64,000 bases of DNA, from NCBI GenBank assembly GCA_029378245.1, contig JARKIF010000002.1, positions 1,860,001-1,924,000 on the forward strand, given 5' to 3'. This DNA comes from Roridomyces roridus. Lineage: Eukaryota > Basidiomycota > Agaricomycetes > Agaricales > Mycenaceae. A program made the translations under genes and the position numbers. The notes beneath the pieces were generated by a model. It was given only the letters and a program-made list of their open reading frames with translations. It did not search any database and was not told where the DNA came from. Shown here piece after piece: positions 11,599-22,317 of this stretch. Every line of letters begins with the position of its first letter. Positions within the stretch are counted from its first letter, which is position 1.

Positions 11599-12632
11599 AT
11601 GAACAACTTGAACCCTCCGGTCGTCATTCCCACCGCGGGCAGTGGAAACAACATCATTGTGAACCCTCTCCAGCGCGGCAACCCCGTCCTTGAAGCCATC
11701 CGCAATGTTTCCAACGAATTCGGCGACATTGTCTGCGACTACCAAGTCGGCCGGACAACAGGCGTCTTGTATCTCAGGTTTTTTTCTCGCCAACGGCCTC
11801 GGAGCGCTCACTCATCGGTTTCAAAGCCTCAAGTATCATCGTCTGCACCCAGAGTACATCCACACGCGTATCGAAAAGCTGGGACATTCATACACTCTGA
11901 GAATTCTCTTGATCATGTCCGACGTTGTAAGTCGTTGCCTTTGCAAGGCCAGAAAACATTTCAAGCCACTCAGACTGAGCACCGCGACCCCATCCGTGAA
12001 CTCACGAAAGTAGGTCCATGGTCTCTGGTCGTCGGTCCACTAATGCGATTAGGTGTGCCTCATTAATGATGTTACCATCCTCGTCGCCTTCTCGTGCGTG
12101 CGTCCAATCCTCCAATCCTACCCATTGAAAACTCTCTCTAGAGTGGAAGAAGCGGGTCACTACTTGTCTACCTTCAAACACTTTGAGCACAAGCCGCCAG
12201 ATATGATCAAAGAGCGCGTCGACCAGGATTACCCATCCATCCTCCGTTCAGCGCTCACCAGCATCAGTAAAGTCAACAAGACAGACGTAGAGACGTTACG
12301 CACGTCGTTTGGGGTATGCCCTGCGCTACACTACATGCACAGACCAACCCTTCCTCCAGAGCTTTGCAAACATATCAAAGGCGACGACCGACCAGCTCCA
12401 AAACCTGCCTGGTTTTGGCCAAGTAAAGGTCAAAAATATGAAACACGCATTCGAGAAACCCATACGACACAATGCCACCAATACCTTGGATATGTACACT
12501 TCTCAGTCTAAAGGCAAACAGCGAGAGCAGCAACCAGCAGCTCCACCCCGCGAGCCCAGTCCGATATGGGACATTGAACGCGATATGAACCTGCCTCCGG
12601 ATGCATGGGATATAGAGCTTGACTTGAATTGA
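11599..12632 (+). CDS. ERCC1: DNA excision repair protein ERCC1/Rad10
   Basis: This is the non-catalytic partner of the XPF/Rad1 structure-specific nuclease, acting in nucleotide excision repair and interstrand crosslink repair. The central domain begins [19 protein letters not shown], then [50 protein letters not shown] and [13 protein letters not shown]-terminal tandem helix-hairpin-helix region follows ([28 protein letters not shown]). Introns are near 11775-11825, 11925-11970, 12013-12052, 12095-12142 and 12314-12355. The start ATG at 11599 leads directly into the family's core with a short N-terminus ([15 protein letters not shown]). It converges with the next gene, with 46 bp between stop codons. 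Confidence 0.92.
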
Positions 12633-12678
12633 ATGTACTACATGTAACGATTATTGGGACGAATCTTGTAATCTACTT

Positions 12679-15646
12679 CTACTTTGCAAAATACTGTTGG
12701 ATGGGCCTTGATTTCTTCTTCTTGCCCTGCCGCGACCGATGCGCGGCCTGATACTGGTAGTGCATTCTCATGGAAAGCTGCTTCAATGCCCCTTTGGCGC
12801 GCGAACGGTCCAGATGGGCGGCGCGTGTGTCGACTGAAAGAGCAATCAGCACAAACTTTTGCGAGAAGAACATCAACATACTGATCCGGCCGTGGATGTC
12901 CTCGATCGCATCACGCACTGTAGACACCATTGAAGTCTGCTTGTCGCGCCCCGGACTACTCTCCTGGCGCACATAACCTTCGACATCCGAGATGGCCGCC
13001 CCGAGGATTTGGACATGGAAACACAAATCGACATAGTCCGTGTCGTCGTGAATCTCAAATATCCCGCGGGAACCTTTGGGTGCCTGGGGTTTCAGAGCAA
13101 GCTCCAACAAGAAAACGAGAGGTGGGTGGTCATTGTATGTTGCCGCTTCTGGAATGGATCTTGTCTGTGTGAGAATGGCGTGCGCTACCCATCGAGCAAT
13201 TCTAGCGGTGCGCCCAGAGCCTGCCGACAAGAGACCGATTATCTGCGCTTGGTTGATGGGGTCGAGGTCGGAAGCCAGTCCGATCACTCGGTTGCATATG
13301 CAAGTTTCCTGCCGCAGTTTAGAACAGCTCAATATGAAGACCTTGAATCTTACCGTCTCCACGGATATCTCGGTTTCCGGGGCAAGTGAGCGGCAAAACA
13401 GGTCAATTGTGAGGGCGATATCTCTTTGGAGGTCCGGTGAACTGGTGGGGTCCAAACCAACGAGGAGTAAAGCCAGTACAAAGTCAGGGATCTCAGAGGG
13501 TTGAGTAGATCTATAAACATTCAATACAGCGCTAGAAAGGGAAGCAAGTTAATTACCGGACAGATAACGCCAGTAGACGAGTGAGCCGATACAACGCGGC
13601 TTCTCGTTCGTGAGCCTGAATCGCCTCGGATCGAGCATCGGGAACAGCCCAGCCAGTTCCATCGAGCACCGAGTGCTTGGCGCCAAGACGTACTAGAGCG
13701 GACAGCACGACACGGAATGGTATCGCAGGAGCAGAGGTTGACGAGCGCCCCCATATCTGGGACAGAGCATGAAAAGCGGGCAAAGTCAAGCCGGTGTCGC
13801 GAGGGGATAGTGCTGCAAGAACAGATAAGGAGATAGCAGATAACCAATGCGTTACATACCAAGTTCGCAGAGGTATGAAGTAACCTCATGGGGCAGGTTC
13901 AAATTTCCGAGAACACCAAGCACAAGGGCGGCGCGAGAGAGGTCTACGATGGTTAAGCATCGAACGGGATATGAAGCAAGTTACATACCGCCACCGTCAA
14001 TGCTCGACTTGAGCTGTGCCAAAACCCGCGGCTCACACACACCATCTGGCAGCGAAGGTATGGAGGACTCGACATCCATATGTTCAGCACCGCTTTCCCA
14101 TAGCGGCACCCCCATAACCTTTTGCTTCCCCTTGGCGTCCTCGCTTGTAGCCCGATCACTCTGAAGAATCCCCACTACGGCTTTCCCTTGCTTCGCGCCT
14201 AGAAGCCTGACCCTGTCCTCGTCATTCAAAGACATATCCGAGTTGGCAGCGATATCTTCATGAAGATCTGCCTCGTCGGTATCATACGACAGCGAGGGCC
14301 CAGCACGGATTGCCTCCTCGGCGCGACGCAAGGCAAGGTCCCGATCTCCGTCTTTATCTGCGCGTCTCTTCTCTCTCAAAAGAGCGCCGAGAGGATCGTC
14401 CGAGACAGACTTCTTTGGCGGCTCTTTGTTCTTCGTGAGGATAACCGGTCCACGTGGTGGCGGTGCGCGCGTACGGCGCGAGGTGCTTGGGGAAGCAAAG
14501 ATGGATGGCCCACCACGATCTCTCAGCGCATAGCGATTGGGGTTGGGAACAGGGCTGAGAGGAGAACTGAACGGGTCTCTTTTGGGAAGCAAACTACAAC
14601 CAGTGTGAAAAATAGTATGGCTCGGGGAAGGATTAGACTTACGTAGGGAAGAGATCTTCTTCGTCGCTGCTGTCCTCCAACTCTTTCAGCTCCCCAAGTG
14701 GGCTATCATCTGGGCTGGACAGAGTATTGGCGTAAGCCTTTGCCTTGATGTCGGCTATGATTTGAGCAGCCTTGGACGCCCCAGTGAGCGCTACTGGGGT
14801 TGTGACGAGCGAGGGCTGCTTCTGCGACCGCAACGGCGTGAGCAGCAACAATTCCTGTCTAGCCTCGGGTGAAGATTCTGGAGTCACGGCAGAAACATTC
14901 GGAGCAGCATCAGGCATGTCCACATCTCCCTCGGAGGGCAATGAGACAGGAGAGTTCGCGTCGTTGCGCCATTTATCCACATCCTGCATGACAACCTCGT
15001 GGTCGACTGGAGGGCCACGGCATACCAATTCGTCTTCATCAGACTGGCTGCTGGGAACGAGGTCGCCGGCCTCGGACGAAGTGGTGGGAGGCTGCGGAGA
15101 CGGGACGCGTGGCTCTGGCGAGGATAGGCGCGGTTTCTTGCGAGTCTGGGTGGTTTGAGACAGCTGGTGGGTGAGATTCTCTTTGGGAGAGAAAGGAGTG
15201 GGCTTCTGAATGGAAGCGATGGCCAATGCGCGTCTCGGTGGTGAGCGGGGTATAGAGTCGAGTAAATCAAGCTCCGAGTCGTCATCGACCTTTATTTTGC
15301 GCTTCGCTGGGGTATTGGTTGATACCTTTGAAGTACTGGCGTGTTTGGAGGTCTGCTTTGATACGGGGCAACGACGCGACGAGATGCTCTCCATGGCATC
15401 AACGGACGCGCTTGGTGCGAACGAGGACGTGTCGGACACGGTGATTATAGACTTGGAGGCGGATGCGGAGCTGGACACGGTGATGTGGGACTGAGTGGAG
15501 GATATCGAAATGACCTCCTGGTCCGGGGGCCTTTGTGACTTTGCCGGGGTGACGTTCTGGGATGCCGAAAGAGTCCGTCGCGGAAAAAAATCAGTGATGC
15601 AGGCGCTGCCAGTGGCGGCGGCGGCCTTTTTGGACTTGGGCGCCAT
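12679..15646 (-). CDS. Unrecognised nuclear protein with PIP-box-like motifs at both ends
   Basis: I do not recognise the family with certainty. The protein starts MAPKSKKAAAATGSACITDF, in which SACITDFF has the hydrophobic and double-aromatic spacing of a PCNA-interacting (PIP) box but lacks the leading Gln. About 450 residues of Ser/Thr/Pro/acidic, probably disordered sequence follow, with SDEED clusters and possible nuclear signals (e.g. KRKIKVDDDSELDLL). The C-terminal half (14.0-12.7 kb) is helical and Leu-rich, suggesting a helical-repeat fold (LPDFVLALLLVGLDP-like stretches). It ends GKKKKSRPIQQYFAK, again PIP-like in spacing (SRPIQQYF). At least four introns are needed. The gene lies between ERCC1 and SSL1. 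The layout (disordered PCNA-contact region plus helical domain) recalls Nse6/SLF2-type SMC5/6 recruiters, but this is only a hypothesis. Confidence 0.75.
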
Positions 15647-15740
15647 AAACGGACGTCTGGACAAAAGCGCGTGGACGTTCTGGACAAAAGCGCGAGCTGA
15701 TCAAATGTAATCAAAGCGGCCAAACATCAACAAATATATT

Positions 15741-17348
15741 TTATCGGCCACACCCAGCGCAAGTATGCAATACATCGTGGATAAACAGATCGCAGTCCGA
15801 GCAGAACTCTCCCAAACACTCGGGACACCGATAACGTCCAACAGGACTCATTCCTTCGCTCGCCGCTGCCAGTGTCGTCGTCGGGAACGCTTTGGCACAA
15901 CCGTGACAGCCTGTCGACGCCGACGCGTCCTCCATGCTCATTCTGCGGCCATCAGTGGTGATACAGGAAGATGAGAAGAAACACCAACACGGCGGTATAC
16001 GGTTTCACGGGAAACAAGTGGTGGTAGCTGCGCGCAAGATGGGGAGAACTGACCACCATAAGGTCGCAGATATCGCAGTCTGTCGGCACGTCGCAAACTT
16101 TGGCCATACATCGTGGACACAGGAAACCTTCGCTACGCAATTCCGAGTGGCAGACACAGAGACTGGGTGGCGAGGCGTCTGGCAATCGCGTCGGAAAGCC
16201 CATCATCATCAAATCGGCCGCAGGATTCGTTGCGCCGACACCGGCAGCCCGCGTCAGTGCCCGTTGAGCAGGCGGCGGAATCAGCTCGAAGAGTAGATCC
16301 TTATAATGACCCTCATTCATGGCCACCCCGAATTGACCTGCCATGGCCATCTGGGAGAGTGCCAAGTAAAGGGACAGCTGACGCACCACCGGTTTTGTCA
16401 CACAATTCTCTGCAGATCTTCATCTCAGCGGCGAGTGCAACGACGGATATCCGTATTTTACTTGAAACGCATGCATCGAGTGTGTCGTGGATATTGTGTG
16501 GATCGCAAGTCGTAAGGGAGCCAAAGATGATCAGAATTTCGCGTGATGAATGGGTTGGCAGATGGCTATGAGCGCTGTCAGAGACAGTTGCTGTCGAACA
16601 AGAAAAATATGAACTTCATGCTGCCTTTCGCAAGTTCAATAGAATTTTGAAGGCTTGGCTCGCCCATCGGTTCGAGTTTGTGTCGGTCGGCAATGGATTT
16701 CAGAACATCCTGGGGATTTCCTGAGCTCTTTGTTAATGGACCGGGAACTGAAAAAGCAGGACACGCACCGGACATTTCCCCGACACGCTCTCCGATGCCA
16801 GCGCGCATGCCCACTATGCCGATTTGACCGAGGGGATTTTGATCGAACCATTCTACGATAAATTCACGCGCGTATTGCAGTGTGAGGTCGAAACGCGTTG
16901 GACGCATGTCACGGTCGAGCATGGACGCGGAGAGATCTAGCAAGAGCACCAGATGCCGTATAATAGTACGTCGAACAGGCGCAGCTGGGGCAAGCAGCCT
17001 GCATCGAGTGTCAGTCGCGTTCAAGGAGTATAGTTCAGACGCACCTCCTACGCCGACCCCTAGCCATCCAATCCTCGACAGCACCCTGCAAGCTTCCAGC
17101 CTCATCTTCCTGTACAGTATCCCAGGAACGAGTGTACGAGGCTTCCCAGGTGTAGGCGGCCTACTTTTCAAGTCGAATGCTAGAGGACGCGAGCGATGGC
17201 GGCGGTCACTTACTTCGGTGGCCTTGCCCTTTCCCTTGTCTTTTTTGCGTTTGTCGCCGGCCTTGTCCTTTCCCTTTCCCTTTTTCCCTGACCCCTCTCC
17301 AATGTCAATGGAAATGTCAGAGTCCGAATCGTCGCGCCGCGGCGGCAT
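15741..17348 (-). CDS. SSL1: TFIIH core subunit p44/Ssl1
   Basis: Ssl1 is the TFIIH subunit that stimulates the XPD helicase in transcription initiation and nucleotide excision repair. After a basic Lys/Gly/Asp-rich N-terminus, a von Willebrand A-type domain shows LLLDLSASMLDRDMRPTR, YAREFIVEWFDQNPLGQIG and SLQNSIELA. It is followed by the Ssl1-specific region (KICRELCDKTGG type, then MGFPTRLPD). A zinc-binding segment reads LCVCHSELRSEGFLCPRC...CDVPTDCDIC. The C-terminal C4 RING-like domain reads GCHGCAKAF...YRCPECLGEFCSDCD and ends TCAGCGR. Introns lie near 16975-17030, 16725-16770, 16540-16610 and 15950-16025. It is read in the same direction as, and upstream of, the PIP-box protein gene, with 94 bp between stop and start. 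Confidence 0.93.
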
Positions 17349-17840
17349 GGTGGAAAAGAAAGAAGTCGTTTGATGGCTATATCAAAGTCCCTTTCTTCTG
17401 CACCTTTCCTTCAGACAGGAACGCCGCGTGTATGGCCGGCTCCTTTTCCAAGTCAGTGGCTCCCGCTGCCCACACGCGAAGAAACCCCAATTCTCACACA
17501 CGAAAATGGAGTCCGGAAGGATCTTGAATTTTCGTGCTATGTCACCCAGGTTGAACGGGTTACATACGGAGTGTGTTCAATTTCGTGGCACAACTAGCCA
17601 AGAAAGGGCACAGTAAGGGCCGCATTCAAAGTGACTGAGATTATAGCCGTTATCGCCAGACTTGCCATCTTTTGCATCAGCCTGATTTAATGGACTTGAA
17701 GGCCTTTTTGCGCCCGCCAAAAAATCTCGATCACCCGCGGCGGATCTATTCCGAGGTACACGATAAAAGGGGTTTACTTATTTCATTATCCGTATAAAAG
17801 CAATTCCGTCTTACTTCCTTCCTCTCTACTCTTCCACATC
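17349..17840 (+). promoter_or_regulatory. Promoter region of the phenylalanine ammonia-lyase gene
   Basis: This 490-bp spacer separates the divergent SSL1 and PAL genes. A well-formed TATA box (TATAAAA, 17793-17799) lies 42 bp before the PAL start codon and is followed by a pyrimidine-rich stretch (CTTACTTCCTTCCTCTCTAC), so the 5' UTR is probably under 20 nt. A CGG-rich patch at about 17736-17756 could bind a zinc-cluster regulator, but that is a guess. No other gene is visible. Confidence 0.6.
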
Positions 17841-20552
17841 ATGGTCGTCGACGGCAACGGTGTTCTCCCCCCCAAGTCTCACTCCATCTTCGACAACGCT
17901 CGCCCCGACGCGCTCGCCCGCTCCCCGCTCTCGCCTCCCACTCTTCTTTCCATCTTCCTCAACAACCAAAAGGAGCTCGAGTCGTATAGGTACGCCCTCG
18001 CCCATCTTGGCTGCCGCTCATTGACACGTCCGCCAGTACCGGGAAACGCGCCGTAGTCGTCGATGGCAAGACCCTATCCATCCCCGCCGTCATTGCAGCT
18101 GCTCGCCATGTCGGCGTGGACGTTAAGCTTTCGAACGACGCCAACGTGAAGGTATTTACGTCATCTTGCCGCCGTTCTCAACTCATTCTGGCAGGCCCGC
18201 GTCATTAAAGCTCGTGCCGTGATCACCGACAAGGTAGAGAAAGGCACTAGTGTCTACGGCCTTTCTACGGGATTCGGAGGAAGTGGTCTGTCTCGCCCAA
18301 ACGCTGTTTAGCATAGGCTCATTTTCCTGCACTAGCGGACACGCGAACCGACAAGCCAATTCTACTCGGGCATGCTCTACTCCAGCATCAGCATGCAGGT
18401 GAGGCAACACGCTCCCCTATCTGTGCATAACTGATGCTCGTTTCCCTTAGGCGTTCTACCTTCGGCACAGGAAGTACCCAAACTTTTGCCGCTTATGGAC
18501 CCTGGGAGCTCGACGACCATGCCAGAGTCTTGGGTACGGGGCGCTATAATTGTTCGGATGAATTCCCTTGTCCGGGGACATTCAGGCGTGAGGTGGGAGC
18601 TCATCGAGACCATCTGCAACATCCTCCGAGCAAACGTGGTGCCTGCGGTACCCATGCGTGGTTCCATCTCAGCCTCTGGCGGTTCGTTTTGTTTGTTCCT
18701 TCTTATCGCCGACTTACACCTCAGCTTAGATTTATCGCCCCTGTCGTACGTAGCAGGACTACTGGGTCCGTACTTAAATCCGGGTATCAAATATATCTTC
18801 ATTGACAGCGTATTCGCAGTTGGCAATCCTTCAATCCGAGCATTCGATGGTCCCGCCGCCTTTGGCTCTCGCAAGATGGTGTCTTCACGCGTGGCACTGG
18901 CTGCACACAATATAGAACCTATCGCATTGGCGTCCAAGGAGCAGCTCGGTATGTTTGATCCGCCATCGATTTGTGATCCGACTAAATTTGGTCTAGGGAT
19001 CCTGAACGGAACCGCCTTTTCTGCCAGTGTCGCCTCCCTTGCCCTCAATGACGCCGTCCATCTCGCTGTCTTGGCTCAAGTGTGCACAGCCATGGGCACC
19101 GAGGCTTTGATCGGCAGCCGTGGCTCGTTTGCACCGTTTCTCCACGACATTGCGCGCCCCCATCCTGGCCAGGTAACTAAGCAGTCGTTGACCACATGTG
19201 ATGGCTGATCCGAAACACAGATTGAATGTGCTCGCAACATCTTGCACCTGCTGGAGGGCAGCAAATTCGCGCAGGCTCACGAGGAGGAAATCGGTCTGGA
19301 TGAGGACAAGTATTCGTTGCGCCAAGACCGCTACCCGCTTCGCACGTCCCCCCAGTTCCTTGGACCCCAGGTCGAAGACATTATGGCCGCCCTTGCGTCT
19401 GTTACTCAGGAATGCAACTCAAGTACGTTTGAATCAATGTTTTTTGTTCCGAGAGATTAACGTTACTTGCAGCCACGGATAATCCTTTGGTCGACGGAGA
19501 CACGGGCGAGGTCCATCACGGTGGTAATTTCCAGGCAATGTCTGTGAGCAACGCTATGGAGAAGACGCGGTTGGCTCTATCCCACATTGGGAAGCTACTC
19601 TTCGCTCAGACCACCGAATTGCTCAACCCGGCCATGAACCGAGGCTTGCCGCCATCACTCGCAGCCTCTGACCCCTCGTTGAACTACTTTGCCAAGGGTA
19701 TCGACATTGCCACTGCTGCCTACGTCTCCGAGCTCTGTTATCTCGCCAACCCGGTTAGCACGCACATCCAATCAGCGGAAATGCACAACCAGGCAGTCAA
19801 TTCATTAGCCTTGATTTCTGCTCGGGCGACGGTCAATGCTCTGGATGTATTGACCATGCTTACATCCTCTTATCTGTATGTGTTATGCCAGGGTTCGTGT
19901 TTTTGCAACAATTTTGCTTTATTCCCACTCAATCAACTCTTCAGCCCTCGATCTCCGAGCACTACAAGAAGAATTCGTTGCGGGCCTGTGTGACATTGTG
20001 CGTCAAGAGCTCGGCAACTCGTTCGGGACCTCTCTCGTTCAACCCACGTTTGTGCGTGAGGTGTGCAATACCATGAGGGCTACGCTGGAGCGTACCAGCA
20101 CGATGGATGCCGTCGATCAGATGCGCGAGGTCACGTCATCGAGTTCCACCCTGCTTCTCAACTTCTTCGCCAAGGGTTCGCAGGCGTCGATCCTGGGAGG
20201 CATTCCGGCATTCCAGGAAACCGTGGCTTCGCAAGGTGTGGCTTTGCTCAACAAGCTTCGAGGAGAGTTCTTGTCTGGTCAACGTGGCGCGACCCCTGCG
20301 AGTCGGTACTTGGGCAAGACGAGAGCCGTGTACGAGTTCATTCGCGTCAAGTTGGGTGTCAAGATGCACGGAGAAGAGAACTTCAATTCGTTTGAGAACG
20401 GCTTGGGTGTGGATGATGTCACCCTGGGTCAAAATATTTCTGGTACGTGTCGCGTCGTCTGTTTCTACTTGTCCTGACTTTTTTTCCTAGTCATCTACGA
20501 GGCCATCCGCGACGGGGAAATGCAGGGCATCGTGGCAAGCCTTTTCGAGTGA
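17841..20552 (+). CDS. PAL: Phenylalanine ammonia-lyase (PAL)
   Basis: PAL deaminates L-phenylalanine to trans-cinnamate and ammonia. The active-site tripeptide Ala-Ser-Gly, which cyclises to the MIO electrophile, is visible in [10 protein letters not shown]. An intron splits it directly from [13 protein letters not shown]. Other family landmarks are [17 protein letters not shown] with the catalytic Tyr, [55 protein letters not shown] and [17 protein letters not shown]. The protein begins [15 protein letters not shown] and ends GIVASLFE. There are about nine short introns. The length (roughly 730 residues spliced) fits fungal PALs of the HAL/PAL superfamily. In basidiomycetes PAL usually supports phenylalanine catabolism or phenylpropanoid-type metabolites. 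No pathway partner is adjacent. Tyr versus Phe preference was not determined. Confidence 0.95.
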
Positions 20553-20588
20553 TCTATTTTCATTATTTTCATCCGCGGGAGTATATTA

Positions 20589-22256
20589 TCATGTTTCATT
20601 TGGATTCCATACATTGTCAACCCACAATAGATGTGCATACAATTTTGTCATTATTTCCTCCGTGCCCGAAACGAAGACACTGTCCTCGAAACCCTTTACT
20701 ACGGGAGCGGGAGGTGAGTTGGCCGTCGGGGCTTGGTCTGCGTCTAGACGAAGACGTTTCCCCGCACGTTCATCCAACGTTCGACCCGTTTGCATCCGTT
20801 CGGGTACGTGGTTATTCACCACTGCCGTATCGTTCTTTAGGCCACAAAGGTGGCGAGCTAATGCCGCCAGTAAACGATTTCGCAATAATAGAAAAACGGG
20901 ATCGTTGTAAGTCAAGGTCCGGTCCACTGCCGCCCGTAGTTGAGCTTCTTCGTTTTCGTTCACTGCGCCATCTACTAGCCGTCGAGCGCGGACTACTTCA
21001 TCGGCAAAATTGATTATCTTTGTTGGAGACTCGGACGGGTGCTCCTCGTCGATTTCAGCCTTGAGGAGTGACCAGATGCGGTGCATAAAGTCAGAGCCTT
21101 GAGATGAAGGAGGGAGCTTTGTGAGAGCACGTAAGGCTGCAGCTACAACGAGAGCTTGAAGGTAGTTCTGCGCATAGAGCAGTTGGGGTGTCGTGAAAAA
21201 CAGCTGAGGGGGTAGCTGGTTGCCCACTGTGCTGTCGGGAGGAGCATCACGGTCGATGGGCACGAGACAGGAAACAGGCTCGTTTGAGCCCAGAGACTGA
21301 GCCAGGCGGTGAATCCATCTGTCCTTTGGCGGAACGTCTGACGCGTCTCTGAGCTCATCGAGCCACGCCTGCCAAAGCGTGTGGATGCGCTCGGTGCCTC
21401 CCCAGATGTCCAATACAAGCTGCTTCTCTCGTTTCTTGGCTTCCTCAGCGACTACGTCCTTGAGTTGAGATTCCGACATGTGCCCAAGAACGAATTGGTT
21501 CAGGTCGCTGGGCTCGATTCAGTATGAATTAGCTGCTACTATGGAATAGCCAACCTTTGCATATCGGAGAGGAGAGAAAGTATAGACGCCATTGTGGATG
21601 TTATCAGCGAGGCCAGTTGTACTGTTGAGGGTTTTATGGACGAAGAAGGGCCCAGGGCCGGGATTTGGGGTGAGAGTGGGGTATCAAGGCGTGCCAAAAG
21701 TTGGTCTATGTCGGCGTCCCGGATCGGGGCTGCCCTTTGGCGCATGGCCACCAGGATTTCCTTCAGAATGAGGGTTGTGGAGATGAGCGGAGACGCGGTT
21801 GGGGGCAATGGGGTTGCCAAAGTTGCAAGAATTGGATGGTTCGGGGGAAACAGCGGAACCATGGCTTCACGGACTGGAAAATGCGTGAGGACTGGGAAAG
21901 ACAGTAGTAGAAATTCCGGACGATCTGATAAAAGGCCCTTCAAACGAGCAATCTGCACAGAAGGTATAGGATCGGAAAGTAAGTGCCTCGCCTAGACAGA
22001 AATGACTATCGAGAAGTAAAATGACCAATGAACAAACCTCTTTCCAGAACGCATCTTTGACCACCTTGTCTACTCTTTCGTGCAGCATGGCTGTCGGATC
22101 CTTCTCGGTCGGCCTCTGGACCATCGCTGAGAGCAGAGATTTGCCATCTGGAACGACCTTTTCCGGCTCGGTCGCGACGAGATGTAGAAAGAATGTTTCT
22201 TGCACAATTTCTACCAGTTCGTGAGGCAGCTTTCCAAAGTGGTGGACGCGATCCAT
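20589..22256 (-). CDS. Tcp11/SOK1-domain protein
   Basis: The spliced product carries features of the T-complex protein 11 family. These are an early block MDRVHHFGKLPHELVEIVQE with FFLHLV, a central LILKEILVAMRQRAAPIRDA, then LLSDMQ spliced to SDLNQFVLGHM and a Leu-rich helical remainder. Introns at about 21935-22023 and 21510-21556 join the reading frames. Yeast SOK1, in this family, is a suppressor of cAMP-dependent kinase loss; the molecular function is unclear. The start is ambiguous. I use the ATG at 22254-22256, where similarity to the family begins, but an in-frame ATG at 22356-22358 would make the gene overlap the 5' coding end of APC8 on the other strand. Confidence 0.75.
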
Positions 22257-22317
22257 AAGAGCAAAATTGATCCGATCATCATCATTGATCGAGTCGCGTT
22301 CCTCTTCAACCGCGTCA

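Noticed and set aside
17841..20552. Secondary metabolite cluster around PAL
   Set aside because: Neighbours are TFIIH p44 and a Tcp11-domain protein; no synthase, P450 or ligase is adjacent.
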